Below the pieces are notes generated by a model that was given only the letters and a program-made list of their open reading frames with translations, ran no database searches and was not told the origin of the DNA. From NCBI RefSeq assembly GCF_042662625.1, contig NZ_JBHSXH010000009.1, positions 372,001 through 436,000 on the forward strand: a stretch of 64,000 bases of DNA. The letters run 5' to 3'. Within the stretch, counting starts at the first letter, position 1; each line of letters begins with the position of its first letter. Origin of the DNA: Halopelagius fulvigenes. Its GTDB lineage: Archaea > Halobacteriota > Halobacteria > Halobacteriales > Haloferacaceae. Both the position numbers and the translations under genes were made by a program. Shown piece by piece: positions 43,204 to 52,305 of the stretch.

Positions 43204-44601
43204 ATGATTGGCGTCGTCGGCGGCGGCATCGCGGGACTCGCCGCGGCCTACCGACTGCGGAAGCGAGGCTACGAGGTTCAGGTGTTCGAGGCGTCCGACC
43301 AAGTCGGCGGCCTCGCGGCCGTCTACGAGACGCCGGGCGACGACATCGAGAAGTTCTACCACCACCTCTCGAAGTCCGAGGAGACCATCGTCGAACTCGC
43401 CGAGGAACTCGGCCTCGGCGACGACTTGGAGTGGCGCATCGGCAAGAACGCCTACTACGTGGACGGCGTCGTCCACCCCCTCGACACCGCGTGGCAGATC
43501 GCCGCCTACCCCCACATGAGCCTCTACGACAAGTTCAGGCTGGGGATGCTCACGCAGGGTATCGACGTCCGCGGTGGCGTCCCCGACTTCGACGCGTACG
43601 ACGACCTGAGCGAGTACGAACACGTCGGCATCGAGGAGTTCGTCGTCGAACACACCACCCGCGGCGTCTACGAGAACTTCGTGGACCCCCTGCTCGACGG
43701 GAAGTTCGGCGACAGGAAGCACGACGTGTCGGCCGCGTGGTTCCTCGGCCGCGTCCGCTTCCGCGGCGAACGCGACCTGCTGCGCGGCGAGATTCTCGGC
43801 TACTTCGACGGCGGGTTCAGACCCCTCTTGGACGCCCTCGTCGAGGCCGTCGGCCGCGAGAACATCACCACCGACGCGCCGGTGACGGGCCTCTCGATGG
43901 GCGACGACGGGGTGGAGTCGTTGACCGTCGGGACGGGCGAGGCGGCGGAGACGCGCGAGGTGGACGACGTCGTCGTCGCCGCGATGCCGAACGTCCTCGA
44001 AGGACTCACCGGCTACGAGTGCGACATCGACTTCCAAGGCGCGGTCTGCGGCCTCGTGACCATGGAGGAGTCGCTGATGGACACCTACTGGCTGAACGTG
44101 GCCCACGACGCGCCGTTCGGCGCGCTCATCGAACACACGAACTTCGTCCCGAAGGAGCGATACGGCGGGCAACACCTCCTCTACGTCGCCGCCTACGTGC
44201 AGGACGAACAGGAGGACATCTGGCGGATGGACGACGAGGAACTCCGGCGGGTGTGGCTGAACGAGATCGCCGACATGTTCCCCGAGTTCGACCCCGCCTC
44301 GGTCACGGAGTTCCGCGTCGCCCGCAACCCCCGCGCCGCGCCGGTGTACGAGCGCGGCTACCTCGATCTGGTCGTCCCGTACGACCTGAGCGAGGAGGTC
44401 GGCGAGGGCGTCTACTACGCCGGGATGGCGAGCGAGGCGCAGTACCCCGAGCGAAGCCTCAACGGCGGCATCGTCGCGGGCTACGAGTGCGCCGACCGCA
44501 TCGCCGAGAAACGCGCGCGCGACGGCGAGGGAGGCGGCGGATCGGTCGGCAGACGGAGTTCGGCGAGTTCGGCCGCCGCGGACGGCGGAAGCCGCGAGTA
44601 G
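43204..44601 (+). CDS. FAD-dependent amine-oxidase-like oxidoreductase
   Basis: 465-residue flavoprotein of the NAD(P)/FAD, amine-oxidase/phytoene-desaturase-like type. The dinucleotide motif GVVGGGIAGLAAAYRLRKRG is at the N-terminus, then EASDQVGGLAAVYETPG. The C-terminal FAD contact YYAGMASEAQYPERSLNGGI is present. Related haloarchaeal genes sit near carotenoid or UDP-sugar biosynthesis, but no such partner is adjacent here. The ATG at 43204 starts exactly at the nucleotide-binding strand. Confidence 0.88.
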   Translation: MIGVVGGGIAGLAAAYRLRKRGYEVQVFEASDQVGGLAAVYETPGDDIEKFYHHLSKSEETIVELAEELGLGDDLEWRIGKNAYYVDGVVHPLDTAWQIAAYPHMSLYDKFRLGMLTQGIDVRGGVPDFDAYDDLSEYEHVGIEEFVVEHTTRGVYENFVDPLLDGKFGDRKHDVSAAWFLGRVRFRGERDLLRGEILGYFDGGFRPLLDALVEAVGRENITTDAPVTGLSMGDDGVESLTVGTGEAAETREVDDVVVAAMPNVLEGLTGYECDIDFQGAVCGLVTMEESLMDTYWLNVAHDAPFGALIEHTNFVPKERYGGQHLLYVAAYVQDEQEDIWRMDDEELRRVWLNEIADMFPEFDPASVTEFRVARNPRAAPVYERGYLDLVVPYDLSEEVGEGVYYAGMASEAQYPERSLNGGIVAGYECADRIAEKRARDGEGGGGSVGRRSSASSAAADGGSRE

Positions 44602-44701
44602 TCTCGACGGCGTCACCCCGCCGTATCACCTTCGAGACGTGACATTCTGCGAGAACCGCCATAGAGCATACGCCCCTGTGGTCGGTACCTTCTAGGCACA
44701 T

Positions 44702-45112
44702 ATGAGTGACACCGAGAGTCGCGACAACGACGACGCCCCGGAGATACCCGTCGAGACGGGGAAAGCGACGATCGTCTACGAACACCCCGAGGAGGGGAAA
44801 AAGGAGGTAACCGTCTCGAACGAACAGGTCGTCTACGCGCAGGACCACTGGGCGTTCATGTCGGGGACCGACGAGGAGGGCAACGACCTGGTCCGACGCG
44901 TCCCCCGCGACCGAGTCCACTACGTCGAGCGGAACGTCCAGAAGTTCGAAGAGGAGGTCCGAACCGTCCGACACCGCGTCGAGTCCCTCGCCAACGAGGT
45001 CAGACAGAAGCTGCCGGTGAACGCGAGCGGCGGCGGCGGCGAGTCGGAACAGACGCAGAGCGAACCCCACCGAATCGAAGTCGAGGACGACGACGCGACG
45101 ACGGAGCGGTAA
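44702..45112 (+). CDS. Acidic hypothetical protein
   Basis: 136-residue very acidic protein. The middle part (about 20-105) looks folded, with a beta-rich opening (ATIVYEHPEEG, VVYAQDHWAFM) and a coiled-coil-like helix (ERNVQKFEEEVRTVRHRVES). The C-terminus is low-complexity. No family asserted. A TATA-like GCATACG box about 30 nt upstream. Confidence 0.72.
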   Translation: MSDTESRDNDDAPEIPVETGKATIVYEHPEEGKKEVTVSNEQVVYAQDHWAFMSGTDEEGNDLVRRVPRDRVHYVERNVQKFEEEVRTVRHRVESLANEVRQKLPVNASGGGGESEQTQSEPHRIEVEDDDATTER

Positions 45113-45164
45113 CGACGGGTGCCGCCTCGCGCGGGCGGAACCGAAACTGCTTTTCCCTTCCCTG

Positions 45165-45178
45165 ACTGACTAGTCAGT
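45165..45178. promoter_or_regulatory. TetR operator palindrome
   Basis: ACTGACTAGTCAGT is a perfect 14-bp palindrome placed between a TTTT-type TATA region (about 45151) and the GTG start of the TetR gene at 45181. Binding there would block transcription, giving self-repression of the TetR-MATE operon. Confidence 0.7.
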
Positions 45179-45180
45179 TA

Positions 45181-45810
45181 GTGACCGAAGACAGAGACAC
45201 TCCCGCGCCGCGAGACGTCCACGAGGAGGTTATGGAGGCCACCTACCGGGCGCTCTGCGCCAACGGGTTCGCCTCGCTGACGATGCGGGACATCGCCGAC
45301 GAGGCCGGAAAGAGCACGTCGCTCCTCCACTACCACTACGACACGAAGCGGAATCTGCTGGTCTCGTTCCTCGCGCACCTGTTGGCCGGGTTCGAAGAGA
45401 AGTTCGAGGAGACGGAAGGCGAGAGTCCGGACGACCGGTTGCGGAGCCTCGTCGAACGACTCCTCCCCGACGACGACGGCGAGGAGTACGCGCGGTTCGG
45501 GCGCGCCCTGATGGAACTCCGGATGCGCGCCCCCCACGAGGAAGCCTACCGCGAGCAGTTGCAGACGAACATGCGCACCCTCCGCGACCGGTTCGCGGAC
45601 GTCATCCGCGAGGGCGTCGAGGCGGGCGTCTTCCGCGAGGTGGACCCCGACAGGACCGCGCGCCTGCTTCTGTACTCCCTCGACGGGGCGCGGAGTTTCC
45701 ACGTGACCCTCGGCGACGACGACGCGCCGGCGGAAACCGCGGCGGCCCTCGATGAGTTCGTCCTCTCGTCGCTTCTGGTCGACGGGGACGCGGAGCGTGA
45801 CGCCGAGTGA
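45181..45810 (+). CDS. TetR-family repressor
   Basis: 209-residue TetR regulator. The N-terminal helix-turn-helix is ALCANGFASLTMRDIADEAG followed by KSTSLLHYHYDTKRNLLVSF. The C-terminal part is a helical ligand-binding domain. GTG start just after an operator-like palindrome. The stop overlaps the start of the MATE gene (GTGA), so it most likely represses that exporter and itself. Confidence 0.92.
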   Translation: MTEDRDTPAPRDVHEEVMEATYRALCANGFASLTMRDIADEAGKSTSLLHYHYDTKRNLLVSFLAHLLAGFEEKFEETEGESPDDRLRSLVERLLPDDDGEEYARFGRALMELRMRAPHEEAYREQLQTNMRTLRDRFADVIREGVEAGVFREVDPDRTARLLLYSLDGARSFHVTLGDDDAPAETAAALDEFVLSSLLVDGDAERDAE

Positions 45811-47285
45811 GTCACCGCGACGTGAACCTGACGGACGGCGACCTCGTGAAGCCGATGCTGGTGCTCTCGCTCCCCATCGTGCTCTCGCAGTTGATGCAGG
45901 TGGCGTACAACCTCGCGGACACCTTCTGGGTCGGTCGCATCGGCTCCGAGGCGGTGTCCGCGCTCTCGTTCTCGTGGCCCCTCGTCTTCCTCATGATCTC
46001 GTTCGGCGGCGGGTTCACCGTCGCCGGGACGGTGCTCGTCGCCCAGAACAAGGGCGCGGGCAACCACGACGAGGTGAACCACGTCGCCGCCCAGACCCTC
46101 GGGTTCGTCATCCTGCTGTCGGCGGGGTTCGCCGCCCTCGGCTACCTACTGACGCCGACGCTCCTGCCCCTCATCGGGACGACGCCGGGCACGACGGTAC
46201 ACGAACTCTCCGTGGAGTACACGCGGACCATCTTCCTCGGCGTCGCCTTCATGTTCGGATTCTTCATGTTTCAGGCGCTGCTGCGCGGGTGGGGCGACAC
46301 CAAGACGCCGATGTACCTGATGGCGTTCGGCGTCGTCGTCAACGTCGTCCTTGACCCGTTCCTCATCCTCGGGTTCGACGCGAACCCCGTGTTCGGCGTC
46401 CTCGGACTGGAGTCTCTCGGCGCGTCGCTGTTCGCCGCGACGGGGTTCGCCGGGTTCGGCGTGCAGGGTGCCGCCGTCGCGACGGTGTTCTCCCGCGCGT
46501 TGGGCGCGAGCGTCGGCTTCGCCCTCCTGTTCTCCGGGCGCGTCGGCATCGACATCTCGCCCGCTGACCTCCTGCCCGAACGGGAGACGGTCGAGAAGAT
46601 AGTCCGCATCGGCGCGCCGTCGAGCGTCGAGCAGTCCACCCGCGCCCTCGGCGTCACGGTGCTCACCGCCCTCGTGGCGTACGCCGGCACCGCCGCCGCG
46701 GGCGTCGATACGGCGACCGTCGTCGCCGCGTTCGGCATCGGGAACCGCCTCAACTCGCTCGTGTTCCTCCCGGCCATCGGCCTCGCGCAGGGCACCTCGA
46801 CCGTCGTGGGCCAGAACCTCGGGGCGGGACAGTCCGACCGCGCCGAACGCGCCGTCCACGTCTCCGCCGGCGTCATCGCCGCCGTCCTCGTGTTCGTCTC
46901 CGCGGCGGCGTACCTGTTCGCGGAACCCATCGTCGCGGCGTTCATCCCCGGCGAGGAGGCGGTCATCGCCATCGGCGCGGACTACCTCCGCATCATCGGC
47001 CCGACGTTCCTCTTCCTCGGGGTGTTCAACGTGGTCAACGGCGGCTTCCGCGGAAGCGGTTCGACCCGCACGGCGATGGCGTTCTCGCTCGTCTCGCTTT
47101 GGGTGCTCCGCCTCCCCGTCTCGTACGTGCTCGTCGAGTTCCTCTCGATGGGCCCGACGGGCGTCTGGTACGGCATCGCCGTCTCGAACGTCGCGGCGGC
47201 GGTGCTGGCGGCGGCGTGGTTCACGCGCGGCACGTGGAAAAGCAGCGTCGTCGAACGCGGCGCGCACGCCCCGGCCGACGACTGA
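45807..47285 (+). CDS. MATE-family multidrug exporter
   Basis: 492-residue, 12-helix MATE transporter (NorM/DinF-like) that exports cationic or other drugs using a Na+ or H+ gradient. Two similar halves are visible, with PIVLSQLMQVAYNLADTFWV in the first and APSSVEQSTRALG in the second. GTG overlaps the TetR stop, so expression follows that repressor. Confidence 0.93.
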   Translation: MSHRDVNLTDGDLVKPMLVLSLPIVLSQLMQVAYNLADTFWVGRIGSEAVSALSFSWPLVFLMISFGGGFTVAGTVLVAQNKGAGNHDEVNHVAAQTLGFVILLSAGFAALGYLLTPTLLPLIGTTPGTTVHELSVEYTRTIFLGVAFMFGFFMFQALLRGWGDTKTPMYLMAFGVVVNVVLDPFLILGFDANPVFGVLGLESLGASLFAATGFAGFGVQGAAVATVFSRALGASVGFALLFSGRVGIDISPADLLPERETVEKIVRIGAPSSVEQSTRALGVTVLTALVAYAGTAAAGVDTATVVAAFGIGNRLNSLVFLPAIGLAQGTSTVVGQNLGAGQSDRAERAVHVSAGVIAAVLVFVSAAAYLFAEPIVAAFIPGEEAVIAIGADYLRIIGPTFLFLGVFNVVNGGFRGSGSTRTAMAFSLVSLWVLRLPVSYVLVEFLSMGPTGVWYGIAVSNVAAAVLAAAWFTRGTWKSSVVERGAHAPADD

Positions 47286-47301
47286 ACCGAGAAGCGGGGC
47301 G

Positions 47302-47895
47302 TCAGGCCGTCTCTTCGTCCCCGTCGCGCACGCCGGGCGCGGCGCTCACGTCCACGTCCTCGGGTTCCTCCCGCCCGCCGACGTGCACCTCGCCGGACTC
47401 GTCTTCGACGTACACGTCGTCGGCGAATCCGCCCTCGGCGTGGGGGTGTTCGGGGTTTTCGAGCCTCTCGGGCGTCGAGGGCGCGTCGGGAATCTCCCGG
47501 GTGCGGAAGTCGCCGAGGGGGTCCGCGATGTCGATATCGTACCGCTCGAAGAAGTCGCGGTAGCGTTCGTAGTGGTCCTCCAGTTCGTCCGCGGGGAACT
47601 CCATCATCTCGGTCCAGCCGTGGTTGTAGAAGTCGAAGTTCGACTGGATGTGGGTTATCTCGCGGGCCTCCGCCTCGGTGTACCCCTCTTCGAGGGCGCG
47701 GACGTACGTGTCGAACGTGCAGTCGAAGAACGCCTCCATCCGCGGTTCGCGTTCCTCGCGGTGTTCCGGGTCCGCCTTCTCGCCGAAGATTCTGACGTGC
47801 ATGTTCACGAGTTTCTCCGTCGCGATGTCGCCGACGACGGGCATCGTCAGCGCCTTCTTCGCGGCGAAGTGGCGGACGTTCTGGCGTATCTTCAT
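47302..47895 (-). CDS. DUF6149-like haloarchaeal protein
   Basis: 197-residue protein, apparently of haloarchaeal family DUF6149 (from memory). It opens with a short amphipathic basic helix (MKIRQNVRHFAAKKALTMP), then a helical acidic core and a disordered acidic C-terminus. Function unknown. It converges with the MATE gene. Confidence 0.72.
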   Translation of the reverse strand: MKIRQNVRHFAAKKALTMPVVGDIATEKLVNMHVRIFGEKADPEHREEREPRMEAFFDCTFDTYVRALEEGYTEAEAREITHIQSNFDFYNHGWTEMMEFPADELEDHYERYRDFFERYDIDIADPLGDFRTREIPDAPSTPERLENPEHPHAEGGFADDVYVEDESGEVHVGGREEPEDVDVSAAPGVRDGDEETA

Positions 47896-48114
47896 CGTTG
47901 TCGGGGGTTAGGACCGGGAACTCTTCAAGCCAACGTGTGCGCACTCGTCCGCGCGACGTATCGAGACGCGGAGTCGGACCCCGCCGCGCGGCCGGCAGGG
48001 AACCGACGAGCGGTCGCCGGCCGGCCTCTCGGGCGACGAGCGCCGCCCGTTCGGTAGTGCACGGATATGAACGGATAGCAACCCACATTAACCCCGGCCT
48101 CAAATCATCCGAAT

Positions 48115-49359
48115 ATGACCCAGTCGTACGTGATTATTGGCGACGGGATTGCGGGGAGTTCCGCCGCAGAGACCCTCCGGGAGGAGGAACCCGACGCCGA
48201 CATCATCGTCATCACGGACGAGGGCGAGGCCCTGTACAATCGGATTCTCATCAAAGAGTTCGCGAAGGGCAAGTTGCCCGAGGCACCGATCTCCATCCAC
48301 GAAGAGGAGTGGTACGAAGAGCGCGACATCGACCTCCGACTCAACACGCTCGTGGTGGACGTCGACCCCGACGCCCACACCGTCACGACCCACGAGGGCG
48401 AGGAGATTTCGTACGACAAGCTCCTCTACTCGACGGGCGGGACGCCGACGCAGCTTCCGGTCGATAACTCCGACGCCGAGGGTATTCACCACTTCTGGAC
48501 GTTCCAAGACGCCCGGAGTATCCGCGAGCACATCCAACGTGCGGACAACTCCGTCGTCGTCGGCGCGGGTCTGCTCGGCATCGACCTCGCGGCCATCACC
48601 GCCGCGAACGACGTCGAGGGCAAGTACCTGATGCGCGGGAACGCGTGGTGGCGCTACGCCCTCTCGGAGGGGGGCGCGGAGATAATCCACGACGCCCTCC
48701 GCGAGCGAAACGTCGAACCCGTCTTCGAGTCCGGCGTGGACCACTTCGAAGTCGACGACGACGGCCACGTCACCGCCGCCGTCGACCCCAACGGCGACCG
48801 CTACGACGCCGACTTCGTCGGCATCGCCATCGGCCTCGACTTCAACACCGAGATTCTGCAGGAGACCGACGTGGAGTGCGACAACGGCGTCGTCGTCGAC
48901 GAGTACATGCAGACGAGCGACGAGGACATCTACGCCGCGGGCGACATCACGCAGTTCCACGACGTCATCCTCGGCGACCGCGCGCAGAACGGCGCGTGGG
49001 GCTCCGCGAAGGAGCAGGGCACCATCGCCGCCAAGAACATGGTGAACCCGCAGTCCGAGGAGTTCCGCTGGGTCTCCTCGTACTCCATCACCCACTTCGA
49101 CTTCCCGTTCCTCTCGTTCGGTCACCCGACCATCGGCGACGACGAGGCCGAGGCGAAGTACTCCGACGACGAGTGGCGGCGTCTCGCCTTCAAGGACGGC
49201 AAAATCGTCGGCGGCGTCCTCATCGGCGACCTCTCGCCGCAGAGCAAGTACAAGAAGCTCATGCGCGAGGAACGCGTCGTCGCCGACCAGAAGGACGTCC
49301 TCATGCAACAGCAGTTCGATCTCGACGAACTCGAACTCGAAGAGGCCCCGGCGGAGTAA
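48115..49359 (+). CDS. FAD/NAD(P)-dependent oxidoreductase
   Basis: 414-residue flavoprotein of the rubredoxin-reductase/NADH-oxidase-like type. The FAD motif IIGDGIAGSSAAETLRE is at the N-terminus, the second NAD motif is VVGAGLLGIDLAA, and DIYAAGDITQFHD closes the FAD site. A C-terminal extension of about 70 residues ends acidic. Partner and substrate are not evident. A CATTAACC box about 26 nt upstream. Confidence 0.9.
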   Translation: MTQSYVIIGDGIAGSSAAETLREEEPDADIIVITDEGEALYNRILIKEFAKGKLPEAPISIHEEEWYEERDIDLRLNTLVVDVDPDAHTVTTHEGEEISYDKLLYSTGGTPTQLPVDNSDAEGIHHFWTFQDARSIREHIQRADNSVVVGAGLLGIDLAAITAANDVEGKYLMRGNAWWRYALSEGGAEIIHDALRERNVEPVFESGVDHFEVDDDGHVTAAVDPNGDRYDADFVGIAIGLDFNTEILQETDVECDNGVVVDEYMQTSDEDIYAAGDITQFHDVILGDRAQNGAWGSAKEQGTIAAKNMVNPQSEEFRWVSSYSITHFDFPFLSFGHPTIGDDEAEAKYSDDEWRRLAFKDGKIVGGVLIGDLSPQSKYKKLMREERVVADQKDVLMQQQFDLDELELEEAPAE

Positions 49360-49375
49360 CTCCGCCCTCGCCCGT

Positions 49376-49490
49376 CGACTCTCTACCGCTCTCTCTTAGC
49401 GGCCTCGCTCTCGTCCTCCTTCTCCCTTCCTCGCTCCCGTTCACCCTCGCTCCTTCCCCATCCCGTCGCCGAATCTCTCGCTTCGACCGT
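49376..49490 (+). terminator. Pyrimidine-rich stretch after the FAD oxidoreductase
   Basis: Over 100 nt dominated by C and T (runs such as CTCTCTTAG and CCTCCTTCTC) follow the stop at 49359. Pyrimidine-rich runs are common at haloarchaeal transcript ends. No gene is visible in this gap. Confidence 0.35.
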
Positions 49491-49537
49491 CCGCACTTCC
49501 GCAACATTTATCTCCGATGCATGTTCATTGATACCAT

Positions 49538-49768
49538 ATGTCACAGACGGCGCGAGACGGAGCGTCCGACGGCAGCGCAGACCGTTCGGACGTGGTCGCT
49601 ATCGCTCCCGAGAGCATCGAGGCGGACGCGCGGGTGCGGGACTTCGACCAACTGTCGGAGTCCGCGCAGCGAGCGTTCGTCTCCGGGGACGCCGCCGACG
49701 TCGCGGCGGCGTCGGACCTCGAACGCGGCGACGTGGTCCGGTACACCGAGTACTACCGCGTGGTGTGA
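49538..49768 (+). CDS. Small acidic hypothetical protein
   Basis: 76-residue acidic protein with a short helical core (RDFDQLSESAQRAFVSG) and a basic-aromatic C-terminus (GDVVRYTEYYRVV). A TTTAT box about 30 nt upstream supports the ATG. Family not recognised. Confidence 0.7.
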   Translation: MSQTARDGASDGSADRSDVVAIAPESIEADARVRDFDQLSESAQRAFVSGDAADVAAASDLERGDVVRYTEYYRVV

Positions 49769-49843
49769 GCGCGCCGTTCGCTCCGACCGGCGGACGTCGG
49801 AGCAACCGAAGGCGTTTTGCGACAGACGCGAGGAGGAGTACGT

Positions 49844-50260
49844 ATGGATGGTGGCGGCAGCACGGACATGACGCTCGCGTTCGAGTTGGAGGCGTTGAAA
49901 TCGCTCGCGGACCCGAACGCCGTCTTCAACGACGCCCGTCAGTGGACCGAGTACGTCGGCGTCGTCAGCGAGAAACCCACGTACGTGGTGACCAACTTCA
50001 CGCGAAAGCACCGCATCCGGCAGGACTTCTTCTCCGGGCCCCGCGGGGTCGAGGAGAGTCTGGAGAACGTCAAACAGCAGTTCGACACCGACCGGCACGT
50101 CTTCGTCGGCACCTCCGAGGAGGACGAAGCCGTCGCCGAGGACGCCGGGTGGGAGTACCTCCCGCTTTCGCAGGCCGCGGAGGCCGCGGAGTGGGCCCTC
50201 GCGAGCGAGTCGCCCGAACCGGACCCCTTCGAGTCCGACGGGCGCGACGACTGGCCCTGA
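49844..50260 (+). CDS. Haloarchaeal conserved protein
   Basis: 138-residue conserved soluble protein, possibly DUF7124 (uncertain). Conserved-looking parts are LAFELEALKSLADPNAVFND and VVTNFTRKHRIRQDFFSGP. The ATG at 49844 is chosen because a GTTTTGC box is about 28 nt upstream; the longer frame from 49817 is not supported. Function unknown. Confidence 0.75.
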   Translation: MDGGGSTDMTLAFELEALKSLADPNAVFNDARQWTEYVGVVSEKPTYVVTNFTRKHRIRQDFFSGPRGVEESLENVKQQFDTDRHVFVGTSEEDEAVAEDAGWEYLPLSQAAEAAEWALASESPEPDPFESDGRDDWP

Positions 50261-50374
50261 GTCGGCCCGCCCGTCACCGATACCGGCGATATCGGCGACC
50301 TCACCGCCGTTCTTTCGGTACTCTCCGTCCCTGAAGCGAAAGCACTAATCGCGGCGCGTCCTTCCGTCCACTCA

Positions 50375-51301
50375 ATGAGTCACCAGTTGCCTGACGTGCA
50401 GGCAAGCCGCCCCGACGTGACCGTGGGGCTGAGTCAGGTCGGCGTCACGGGGGTAGACAAACTCGTCAAAATCGCCCGCGACGACAAGCGTCCGCTCGTT
50501 CTGATGGCCGAGTTCGAGGTGTTCGTGGACCTCCCGAGCGGTCGGAAGGGAATCGACATGAGCCGGAACATGCAGGTCATAGACGAGACGCTCGAAGCCG
50601 CCGTCTCCGAACCCGCCTACCGCGTCGAGGACATGTGCGGCGACGCCGCGGAGCGACTGCTCGCGAAGCACGAGTACACCTCCACCGCCGAAGTCCGCAT
50701 GACAGCCGAACTCGTCCTCCGGGAGGACACCCCCGCGAGCGGACTCGCCACGCAGGGGACGGCGACCATCATCGCCAGCGCCGTCGCCACCGACGACGGC
50801 ACCCGCGAGGAGATCGGCGCGGAAGTGACCGGGATGACGGTCTGTCCCTGTTCGCAGGGCATGTCCGCCTCCCGCGCGCGCGACGTGTTGCAGGACTTGG
50901 CGGTCGACGACGACACCATAGAGGAGTTCCTCGAACGGGTGCCCCAACCGGGTCACTCCCAACGCGGGCACGCGACGCTCACCGTCGAGACGGAGGGGTC
51001 GCCCGACGTGGACTTGATGGACCTCATCGACATCGCCCGCGACTCGATGTCCGCGCGCATCTACAACCTCGCAAAGCGCCCGGACGAGGATCACATGACG
51101 TACGAGGCGCACGCGAACGCGAAGTTCGTCGAGGACTGCGTCCGATCGATGGCCGACCACGTGCTGGCGGACCTCGACCACTTGGACGACGACGCCGTCG
51201 TCCGCATGAAGCAGTCGAACGACGAGTCCATCCACCAGCACAACGCCCACGCGGAGCGAGAAGTGACGCTCCGACAGCTCCGATCCGAGATGGACCAGTA
51301 A
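50375..51301 (+). CDS. mptA: GTP cyclohydrolase MptA (type IB)
   Basis: 308-residue GTP cyclohydrolase of the FolE2/MptA type, the first step towards tetrahydrofolate- or methanopterin-like pterins and, in haloarchaea, towards archaeosine. The metal-ligand region EVTGMTVCPCSQGMS and the following QPGHSQRGHATL are typical. FEVFVDLPSGRKGIDMSRNM also fits the family. A CACTAAT box about 29 nt upstream. Confidence 0.95.
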   Translation: MSHQLPDVQASRPDVTVGLSQVGVTGVDKLVKIARDDKRPLVLMAEFEVFVDLPSGRKGIDMSRNMQVIDETLEAAVSEPAYRVEDMCGDAAERLLAKHEYTSTAEVRMTAELVLREDTPASGLATQGTATIIASAVATDDGTREEIGAEVTGMTVCPCSQGMSASRARDVLQDLAVDDDTIEEFLERVPQPGHSQRGHATLTVETEGSPDVDLMDLIDIARDSMSARIYNLAKRPDEDHMTYEAHANAKFVEDCVRSMADHVLADLDHLDDDAVVRMKQSNDESIHQHNAHAEREVTLRQLRSEMDQ

Positions 51302-51363
51302 GCGAGTTCGGCCCTTCTCTCACCCGCCGGTCGCCACCCTTCGGTTCCCGACCCGCCGGTCGG

Positions 51364-52188
51364 TCACTCGTCGGACGCGGCGACCGAGAGCGAGAGCGGT
51401 TCCGCCTCCTCCCACCGCGGATCGAACATCGACCGGATGTCCGCGCTGAAATCGGGGTCCTTCAGATCGATCATGGCGAACGCCTCGCCGGGGTCGAGCG
51501 GGTTCGGCACCTCGATGCACACCTCCACGTCGTCGATGAGGTTGAACGTGCCCGAGAGGTTCTGCGACGTTCGGACCGAGAAGCGCGGGTGGTCCGCGAG
51601 GCTGTCGAGGTAGCGTTCGCCCACGCTCTCGGGGAGGGACGCGACGAGGTCGGGCGACATCAGCACGGAGACGTCCACGCCCCGGTCGAGCGCCGTCGCC
51701 AACTCCTCCGTCACTAAGTCGCCGACCCGTCCGAGGTCGAACTGCGCGGAGAGCGTCCCCGCGACCATGACGAGCGATTCGTCGGCGGCGGCGAGTCGTT
51801 CCAAGAGGAGATCCACCGACTCGTCGGTGCCGACGGCGGCGGTCCAGAACTGCCCCTGTACGGGTTCGGCGGTCTCCAGTTCGTCGGCGAGTTCGTCCAC
51901 GACGGCCTCGTACTGCTCGGCCTTCTCGTCGAGCTCTCGCTTCTTGCTCTCCAACAGGCGGTCTAACGCCATGTCCGGTTCGACGGCGACGTACTTCTTG
52001 GGCCGACTGGCGGCCTGACTCCGCACGAGACTGTGCTGTTCGAGGCTGTTCAGCACGTCGTAAATGCGGCCCATCGGCACGTCGCTGGCGCGGGACAACT
52101 CTTTCGCGGTTGTCGCGCCCGTCCGGAGGAGCGACCGATACGCCCGGGCTTCGTACTCGGACAGCCCGAGGTCCCGAAGATTGGCCAT
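51364..52188 (-). CDS. TrmB-family transcriptional regulator
   Basis: 274-residue TrmB/sugar-regulator-like protein. The winged HTH is in the first 70 residues (LGLSEYEARAYRSLLRTG, VPMGRIYDVLNSLEQ), a coiled-coil linker follows, and the C-terminal part resembles the TrmB effector domain. Ligand unknown. The cysteine-free hydrophobic core and acidic surface are normal. A TTTTTAAC box 28 nt upstream supports the ATG. Converges with mptA. Confidence 0.9.
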   Translation of the reverse strand: MANLRDLGLSEYEARAYRSLLRTGATTAKELSRASDVPMGRIYDVLNSLEQHSLVRSQAASRPKKYVAVEPDMALDRLLESKKRELDEKAEQYEAVVDELADELETAEPVQGQFWTAAVGTDESVDLLLERLAAADESLVMVAGTLSAQFDLGRVGDLVTEELATALDRGVDVSVLMSPDLVASLPESVGERYLDSLADHPRFSVRTSQNLSGTFNLIDDVEVCIEVPNPLDPGEAFAMIDLKDPDFSADIRSMFDPRWEEAEPLSLSVAASDE

Positions 52189-52305
52189 GTCTCCGTGTCA
52201 TTTGCTACCGTTAAAAACGCATCGGAGGTTTACACCCGATCACCGTTGCCCGGCGTTTGTCCGACTCGGCCGCCGCCGCGGGGGAGTCGCCGTCCGGCGG
52301 CCGCC

